NCBI GenBank assembly: GCA_003210755.1 | Contig: QCUL01000006.1 | Location: forward strand, 1 to 64,000 | Source of the DNA: Synechococcus sp. AG-679-C18 | Lineage (GTDB): Bacteria > Cyanobacteriota > Cyanobacteriia > PCC-6307 > Cyanobiaceae | DNA length: 64,000 bases | Direction of reading: 5' to 3' | Shown here: piece after piece, positions 59,408 through 64,000 of the stretch | Position numbering within the stretch: position 1 is the first letter of the stretch | Layout: every line of letters begins with the position of its first letter | Program-made: the position numbers and the translations under genes | The notes under the pieces: generated by a model | Told to the model about the DNA's origin: nothing | Seen by the model: only the letters and a program-made list of their open reading frames with translations | Databases searched by the model: none

Positions 59408-60302
59408 GTATAGATTTCAGGCGAAAGTTTGAAATTAAGTTTTGATAGTGTGGTTCACGATCGTCTCTTTAATTGCATCTATCTACGCGTTTGCTGTTTG
59501 ATTTCTTCTTTGAGATCATATCGACTTTGCGCTTAGATATTTTATTTCCGATTAATTTAAAGCGCATAGCCTTGATCATGCCTCATTCATTAAAAGTTAC
59601 TTGAATGGAACGGATTATAGACTCGCCTATAGTGAGGTAAATCACCTTTGATTTTGAAATCTTTTAGACAAGCAGATTGTCAATTGTATTTATTGTGCGA
59701 TCTTCCTGTTGTGATTAAAAGAGAGATCCAGTCCTTTTAGTCAAGCATTTGGTGTTGACTTCGTATTTAAATGTAGTAGATAAGATGCTTAAGTCTTTTG
59801 TCTTGCTGCTAGATTATTGGTTTATAATATTATATTAGTCAGCGCTTTTGCCTTTTACTCGTGAAGATTGAATCTAGTTCTTGTTGTTACAATAACTGTT
59901 TCCATCTTCCATTGGCTACAAAAACTGCCTTTGCTAATTATTTAGTCACGTCTGAAGACGTGACTTCGTGTGAAGCTGTCGTTTTCTTTTGAGATTAACC
60001 CCTTTTGGAAATCCTCCATCTTGTAGTCATTTCATGTAGTGATTGATACTCTTTCTTGGCTCATAGAATGCTTTCTGTGAAATGCTGCGCCTAGAGAAAA
60101 CATTTAATGCTTGGCCTAACTCGAGCCCTTCCTAGATTTGTTTCCTGCTAAAAGGAAGATGCTTCACACTAGCTTTTTGTCGACCAGATCAAAAAGTTTT
60201 GCACCCTTTTGGGAGAGGTCCATCCAATTCAGGCCAGGAATTTAGCTGGATCAATCAAGTGAATATTCTTACAGATCTTTTATTCCAAATCACCTTTCAT
60301 TC
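59408..60302. other. Long non-coding stretch after ferredoxin
   Basis: About 0.9 kb, A+T-rich, without a coding-like frame on either strand. It contains one perfect hairpin at 59944-59965 (listed separately). I saw no tRNA or known cyanobacterial sRNA motif. It could hold unrecognised small RNAs. Confidence 0.45.
59944..59965. other. Perfect 9-bp hairpin in a gene-free region
   Basis: AGTCACGTC (59944-59952), TGAA loop (59953-59956), GACGTGACT (59957-59965): a perfect stem with a 4-base loop, about 540 bases after the ferredoxin stop. A T-rich but interrupted run follows some 15 bases later. It could end a transcript, be part of a small RNA, or be an operator palindrome. Confidence 0.5.
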
Positions 60303-60521
60303 ATGAAGATTTCTGCAATCGTTTCAATTTATTTGGATGCGATGACCTCTTTGGTCATTCATAGTTCGGCATTGAATGCGCTTGATTTCTTGAAGGGAAA
60401 TGCTGATAGTGCAGAATATCGGCTAATCGCTTCATTGGAATTAAAAATAAAACAAGGAATTATTAAGGTCATTCCAGGTATGAATATTGATCATACGTCT
60501 AGTCCGGCTGTAACATATTGA
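60303..60521 (+). CDS. Small hypothetical protein
   Basis: A 72-residue protein (start MKISAIVSIYLDAMTSLVIH). It is mostly helical and has no signal or motif that I recognise. It ends 71 bases before the hydrolase gene on the same strand. Coding status is uncertain because the region is A+T-rich, but the composition (balanced Ala, Leu, Lys, Glu) is protein-like. Confidence 0.4.
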   Translation: MKISAIVSIYLDAMTSLVIHSSALNALDFLKGNADSAEYRLIASLELKIKQGIIKVIPGMNIDHTSSPAVTY

Positions 60522-60592
60522 CCCTTTGGCTGTGCTCCTTTGGGCTCTGGCTGGCCTCTTCTGTAGCACCATTATAGAAGCATATCTTCAGC

Positions 60593-61354
60593 ATGTCATC
60601 GATTCTTTGGCTTGATCTGCAGCCTTCGCTTTTTTGTTTTAATAAAAGACTTGCATGTGTTCTAAGCCAATCAAGGCATGTTCGTCGCTGGTCTTTCCAG
60701 CATGATCTTGATGAGATATGTTCTTTATCTACTATTTTCAACCTTTTACAAGAAACATTAGATGAACTCGATCAGCCACCCCATGTGATTGCCCATGGGG
60801 TGAGTGGTACAGTTGCAGCGTTATTTTCGAAACAATTTCCTAGATTATTTAAATCATTAACCTTACTGTCCGTTGATTCTATCTCAGCTAATCAATGGTC
60901 AAGTCACTACCTTGAAATGAGGCGTCAATTTCCATGCTCAAGATCTCGGATCCTTTCTCATATCATCCCACTATTGTTTGAAAAAGATTTTGGAGATGCC
61001 AATCTAGTTCTTCCTGGTTTGTTTGCTAAGTGTCTTGATTCAGATTATATATCTGGATCTATTGCATCTCATTCTTCACTTTCTAATCTTTCTACGATCG
61101 ATATTCCTTTATCAATTATTAACGGTTCTCATGATTTTGTTATTGATCAAAATTCATTTCAGCGTTGGAAGCCTCATCTGAAAAATGGTGATCGCTTTTT
61201 TTCATTGCCAGGAGGACGTCATTTTTCACAATTTTCTCAACCTAAATTGTTTGGAACAATGATTAACTCATTCTTAGAGATGATTCCTGACTCGTTTGCT
61301 CCAGCCTTCCCCCATCAATTTAATTCTACATTCACCAGTAAAATCTCATTATGA
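60593..61354 (+). CDS. Alpha/beta hydrolase-fold protein
   Basis: A 253-residue alpha/beta hydrolase. The nucleophile elbow is AHGVSGTVAAL (Ser in the G-x-S-G pattern, about residue 67), the acid likely Asp in NGSHDFVID, and the base His in LPGGRHFSQF (about 208). Substrate unknown. The last codons overlap the start of the TrxR-like gene by 4 bases (ATGA), so the two are coupled in translation. The region is A+T-rich compared with the rest of the window. Confidence 0.75.
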   Translation: MSSILWLDLQPSLFCFNKRLACVLSQSRHVRRWSFQHDLDEICSLSTIFNLLQETLDELDQPPHVIAHGVSGTVAALFSKQFPRLFKSLTLLSVDSISANQWSSHYLEMRRQFPCSRSRILSHIIPLLFEKDFGDANLVLPGLFAKCLDSDYISGSIASHSSLSNLSTIDIPLSIINGSHDFVIDQNSFQRWKPHLKNGDRFFSLPGGRHFSQFSQPKLFGTMINSFLEMIPDSFAPAFPHQFNSTFTSKISL

Positions 61355-62310
61355 CTGAATATATTGATGCAGACGTCCTCATTATTGGAGGTGGTCCTGC
61401 AGGATGTTCTTGTGCGCTCTACACGTCTAGATCGTCTTTAAAGACATATATTTTAGATAAAAACTCATCAGTGGGTGCTTTAGCAATTACTCACAAAATA
61501 GCTAATTATCCTGGTGTTTCTAATGAAATATCTGGATCTGATTTGCTAGATATGATGAGAGATCAAGCCATTTCTTATGGTACTAATTATGTGCGCGCTC
61601 AAGTATTTAGTCTGGATCTGTCTGGCGAATATAAACTTGCCTACACTCCAGAAGGAGTTTTTCGATCTCGTACGATTGTTTTAGCAACGGGTGCAATGGG
61701 AAGAACGTCTACACTTCAAGGAGAGAAAGAATTTTTAGGTAGGGGTGTTAGTTACTGTGCAACATGTGATGCAGCCTTCTATCGCAACGAGGATGTACTT
61801 GTCTATGGTTCAAATCAAGAGGCAGTTGATGAAGCTCTTGTCCTTTCTAAATTTGCAAAAACTGTCCACTGGATTACTAGTGCTAAACCAAGTCGATCTA
61901 CAAATCGAGTTGAGGTATTAACGGACCTTCCTAATGTCAAACAATGGACACGTACTAAACTACTTTCCATTCATGGAGCTGAAAATGGGATTAATTCAAC
62001 AAAACTTCAATCAACTAAGGACAAAACTACATTTTCTTTAGATGTTTCTGGTGTATTTTTATATTCTACTGGGACATTACCAATAACTGACTTTCTCCAC
62101 GGGCTTATTCCCCTTCGTAATGATGGGGGAGTTGAAGTTGACGACAACATGATGACGAATGTTGCTGGAGTATGGGCTATCGGAGATATTCGTAATACCC
62201 CTTTTAAGCAGGCTGTTGTTGCTTGTTCAGATGGTTGTATTGCAGCTATGTCAATAGATAAATATTTAAATTCTAGAACTGATTTCCGTGTGGATTGGGT
62301 TCACAAGTGA
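61351..62310 (+). CDS. Thioredoxin-reductase-like flavoprotein lacking NADPH-site motifs
   Basis: A 319-residue TrxR-fold protein. FAD motif IIGGGPAGCSCALY (11-24), redox-active CATCD (C136, C139) and the second FAD motif WAIGDIRNTPFKQAVVACSDG are all intact. The NADPH subdomain differs: the usual G-G-G-x-S-A is YGSNQEAV (152-159), and the H-R-R-x-x-x-R phosphate clamp is replaced by ITSAKPSRS. This resembles the pyridine-nucleotide-independent groups known in cyanobacteria (DTR/DDOR/FFTR types). Neighbours are ferredoxin and flavodoxin, either of which could be the electron donor; that is inference. Confidence 0.82.
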   Translation: MTEYIDADVLIIGGGPAGCSCALYTSRSSLKTYILDKNSSVGALAITHKIANYPGVSNEISGSDLLDMMRDQAISYGTNYVRAQVFSLDLSGEYKLAYTPEGVFRSRTIVLATGAMGRTSTLQGEKEFLGRGVSYCATCDAAFYRNEDVLVYGSNQEAVDEALVLSKFAKTVHWITSAKPSRSTNRVEVLTDLPNVKQWTRTKLLSIHGAENGINSTKLQSTKDKTTFSLDVSGVFLYSTGTLPITDFLHGLIPLRNDGGVEVDDNMMTNVAGVWAIGDIRNTPFKQAVVACSDGCIAAMSIDKYLNSRTDFRVDWVHK

Positions 62311-62311
62311 T

Positions 62312-62339
62312 AAAAAAAGCGCCCGAAAGGGCGCTTTTT
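62312..62339. terminator. Bidirectional intrinsic terminator
   Basis: GCGCCC (62319-62324), GAAA loop (62325-62328), GGGCGC (62329-62334), flanked by A7 on the left and T5 on the right. The stem-loop with T-tract works in both directions, ending the TrxR-like gene (plus) and the flavodoxin gene (minus). Confidence 0.9.
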
Positions 62340-62347
62340 AAAAGGTT

Positions 62348-62857
62348 TTATGCTTCTGCTCCTATCTGTTTAACCCAATTACTCAATCTCTCATCAGTTA
62401 GATCGGATTCATTGTCTTCATCAATTGCTAAGCCACAGAATTTTCCATCAATTACACTTTTCGATTCTTCAAAAGTATACCCATCTGTAGGAACTTTTCC
62501 AATGATTTTTGCACCTGCCTGTAGGAATGCTGTATACAATTCCTCCATAGCATCGCAAAAATAGTCAGAATAGGATGATGAATCACCTAACCCTACAATT
62601 GCTACAGGCTTTCCACTAAAGTCCATACTTGGGATTTCTTCAGCATAAGTATCCCAAGCTGTTCCAGATCGCCCTTCGTCTGCTCCTGTATTCCATGTAG
62701 GGACGCAGCAAATTAATGCTTCAGCTGCTGCCAACTCTGCAGCTGAGCCGATGTTATCAACATCTTTGGTCTCAGTACCGGGCATTAATTCTTTGAGTTT
62801 GTCAGCAACATCTTCAGTTTTTCCTGTTGAAGTTGCGAAAAAGATTGTGTAGGCCAT
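62348..62857 (-). CDS. isiB: Flavodoxin
   Basis: A 169-residue long-chain flavodoxin carrying FMN; it replaces ferredoxin in electron transfer when iron is short. The FMN phosphate loop is FATSTGKTEDVADKL (7-21); the loops CVPTWNTGADEGRS and VGLGDSSSYSDYFCDAM form the isoalloxazine site. Length is typical. It is convergent with the TrxR-like gene across the terminator, and its start lies next to two small hypothetical genes on the same strand. Confidence 0.96.
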   Translation of the reverse strand: MAYTIFFATSTGKTEDVADKLKELMPGTETKDVDNIGSAAELAAAEALICCVPTWNTGADEGRSGTAWDTYAEEIPSMDFSGKPVAIVGLGDSSSYSDYFCDAMEELYTAFLQAGAKIIGKVPTDGYTFEESKSVIDGKFCGLAIDEDNESDLTDERLSNWVKQIGAEA

Positions 62858-62952
62858 GCGTTAAGCAAATACTTTTCTATTTTCGTCCACAAGCATCTTC
62901 AGGTTTGTGCATCTGTGCCATTGCTAATGTTTATTTTTGTGCTTTGGATGTT

Positions 62953-63141
62953 TCATTGATTTCTGATTTGTTGATCATTTGATCCTCTGTAAGAATTTAT
63001 TTGCATTAAGCGATCGTACTCTCCAAGTGCTTGGTCTAGGCCGAACTGCCCAACGCGCTTAAGCCAGAGTTCTCTTTTGAATTTACTGGATTCTATAGTT
63101 TCAATAAATGATTCAAGTAAGCCGTTGTGATTTTTTTTCAT
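62953..63141 (-). CDS. Small hypothetical protein upstream of flavodoxin
   Basis: A 62-residue protein from the ATG at 63141 (start MKKNHNGLLESFIETIESSK); the frame extends upstream to 63192 but that would overlap the next gene. It is charged and helical, ends with a polar Asn/Gln-rich tail, and has no known domain. It lies ~95 bases upstream of isiB and 29 bases after the next small gene. Confidence 0.5.
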   Translation of the reverse strand: MKKNHNGLLESFIETIESSKFKRELWLKRVGQFGLDQALGEYDRLMQINSYRGSNDQQIRNQ

Positions 63142-63170
63142 TAGAAGAGTTCGTGTGTGCTTGTGTCTGT

Positions 63171-63461
63171 TCAGGTTGTGCGTTTTTGGCACCCACCTCT
63201 ATTCCGTAGTTCATTTTCTGCTGATCTAATAGTGTTGTAAGCAGCAATTGTTGTTGCTCTTATCTCAGCAAGAAATACCAGGCATGATTTGCAGTTTCCT
63301 TCATCTGCTATATCCATTAGATCAGCAAGAGCTGTGCTCGCTTGACTGATCTCTGATTTGGCTGAATCCAGCCTTCCTATTACATCTCTGATTGTTTGAC
63401 TTGCATCATTCTTCCTATGACTACTCTCTAAGGCCCTACGAAATGCTTCAAGATTTTCCAT
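63171..63461 (-). CDS. Small helical hypothetical protein
   Basis: A 96-residue protein (start MENLEAFRRALESSHRKNDA). It is predominantly alpha-helical with Ala/Ser-rich heptads (SAKSEISQASTALADLMD), a Cys pair (GNCKSCLVFL) in the middle and a basic end. The C-x-x-C could bind metal or form a disulfide. No known family. Confidence 0.55.
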   Translation of the reverse strand: MENLEAFRRALESSHRKNDASQTIRDVIGRLDSAKSEISQASTALADLMDIADEGNCKSCLVFLAEIRATTIAAYNTIRSAENELRNRGGCQKRTT

Positions 63462-63868
63462 TTTGAATTTCTTTTTTTAACTTTAGGCGCTCTTTCGTGC
63501 ATTTCTGTTTTCTTAGATAATGCATTCCGTATCAAAATTGTCTTTACCGCGTATCTGTTTTTGTGAGAGCTCTGCTAGTTATTAGTCTCTTCAGCCTGTC
63601 TAAAATGTAACTCTTGTTTATATAAGTATGCTTTTCTTGTTGTTTTCTTTTTCGTGTTTTAGTTGATTGTGTTTAGCGTCATTGATCATCTGATCCATCT
63701 TTTTGGTGAATTCATCGATTTTGGGCTTTGTTTAATGAATTGGTCCTGACGACCCATGGATTTGTTCGTTGTGATTTTGCTTTTTATGGATTACTGGAAT
63801 CGAAACGTTTGCAGATTGTTTTGCGGCGCGTGTTCAACTAGGTTTGAAGATGAGGATGGGATTGCTTT
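63462..63868. other. Gene-free region before the acRAF-like gene
   Basis: About 400 bases, A+T-rich. The only open frame of note (63756-63956, plus) overlaps the following gene in another frame and is not called. It likely holds divergent promoters for the small minus-strand gene and the acRAF-like gene. Confidence 0.45.
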
Positions 63869-64000
63869 ATGGACCAGTGGCATGAGCGCAAGAGGCCAGT
63901 CTGTCTTGAGCGTCGTTTTGAGTTTGATACCTACAGCGAAACGCGTGACTTTCTAGATCGCCTTGGTGACTACAGTGAGGTCACACAAAGATTCCCTGAC
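63869..64000 (+). CDS. Pterin-dehydratase-like protein (acRAF type), 5' part, cut by window edge
   Basis: From the ATG at 63869 the frame runs open to the window edge: 44 residues beginning MDQWHERKRPVCLERRFEFD, then TYSETRDFLDRLGDYSEVTQ. The start of a helix after the strand pattern ERRFEFDTYSETRDFLDRL matches the pterin-4a-carbinolamine-dehydratase-like proteins found at alpha-carboxysome loci, called acRAF, a Rubisco assembly factor. The catalytic region lies outside the window, so the assignment is provisional. Confidence 0.7.
   Translation, partial: MDQWHERKRPVCLERRFEFDTYSETRDFLDRLGDYSEVTQRFPD

Noticed and set aside
63756-63956. 66-codon plus-strand frame near the right edge
   Set aside because: Overlaps the acRAF-like start in another frame, which is the better coding candidate.

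Overview
The window is a chromosomal segment of an alpha-cyanobacterium, most likely a marine Synechococcus. The evidence is form IA Rubisco inside an alpha-type (cso) carboxysome locus, both protochlorophyllide reductases (por and chlNBL), psaM, an alkane pathway gene pair (ado/aar), a ferrochelatase with a chlorophyll-binding tail, a transaldolase with EF-hands, and dense gene packing with many ATGA and TAATG overlaps. I do not assign a strain. No tRNA, rRNA, CRISPR array or intact insertion sequence was seen.

Layout. (1) 1-10.9 kb: housekeeping genes, namely the signal peptidase tail, a dihydroorotase-like protein that appears to have lost active-site residues, a two-domain histidine phosphatase, a CPBP protease, an FtsL-like protein with FtsI, transaldolase, a photolyase/cryptochrome and a geranylgeranyl-reductase-type flavoprotein. 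(2) 10.9-13.7 kb: an A+T-rich, nearly gene-free stretch with one probable 35-residue membrane protein and two apparent gene relics. (3) 13.7-27.4 kb: frr/pyrH, cobO with a methyltransferase and a tyrosine recombinase, hemH, ilvB, small exported or membrane proteins, pgeF, a Tab2-like protein and an S1-domain protein. (4) 27.5-38.1 kb: ado, aar, accA, a short-chain dehydrogenase, folE, trpF, a site-2 protease, lipoate ligase, TauE- and PiT-like membrane proteins, crr6 and psaM. (5) 38.2-43.1 kb: por tail-to-tail with chlNBL. (6) 43.3-58.2 kb: the CO2-concentrating locus, csoS1D, csoS1, cbbL, cbbS, csoS2, csoSCA, csoS4A, csoS4B, csoS1E, then ndhF4, ndhD4 and chpX. (7) 58.2-64 kb: an A+T-rich redox island with a 2Fe-2S ferredoxin, an alpha/beta hydrolase, a thioredoxin-reductase-like flavoprotein without a recognisable NADPH site, and flavodoxin. 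The window ends inside a pterin-dehydratase-like gene that matches the alpha-carboxysome Rubisco assembly factor acRAF.

How the genes work together. The NDH-1 CO2-uptake module converts CO2 to bicarbonate in the cytosol. The carboxysome shell (CsoS1, CsoS1D, CsoS1E, CsoS4A/B), its scaffold CsoS2, its carbonic anhydrase CsoSCA and Rubisco then turn bicarbonate back into CO2 and fix it. The most notable sequence observations are: a CsoS2 N-repeat-like peptide in the N-terminus of CsoSCA; a second hexameric shell protein with a long Ser/Ala-rich N-terminal tail; a CsoS2 middle repeat lacking its cysteine pair; a near-perfect inverted repeat covering the ferredoxin start codon; and a ferredoxin/flavodoxin/TrxR-like cluster that suggests ferredoxin- or flavodoxin-driven disulfide reduction. 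Family assignments come from reading motifs and lengths; no database search was possible.
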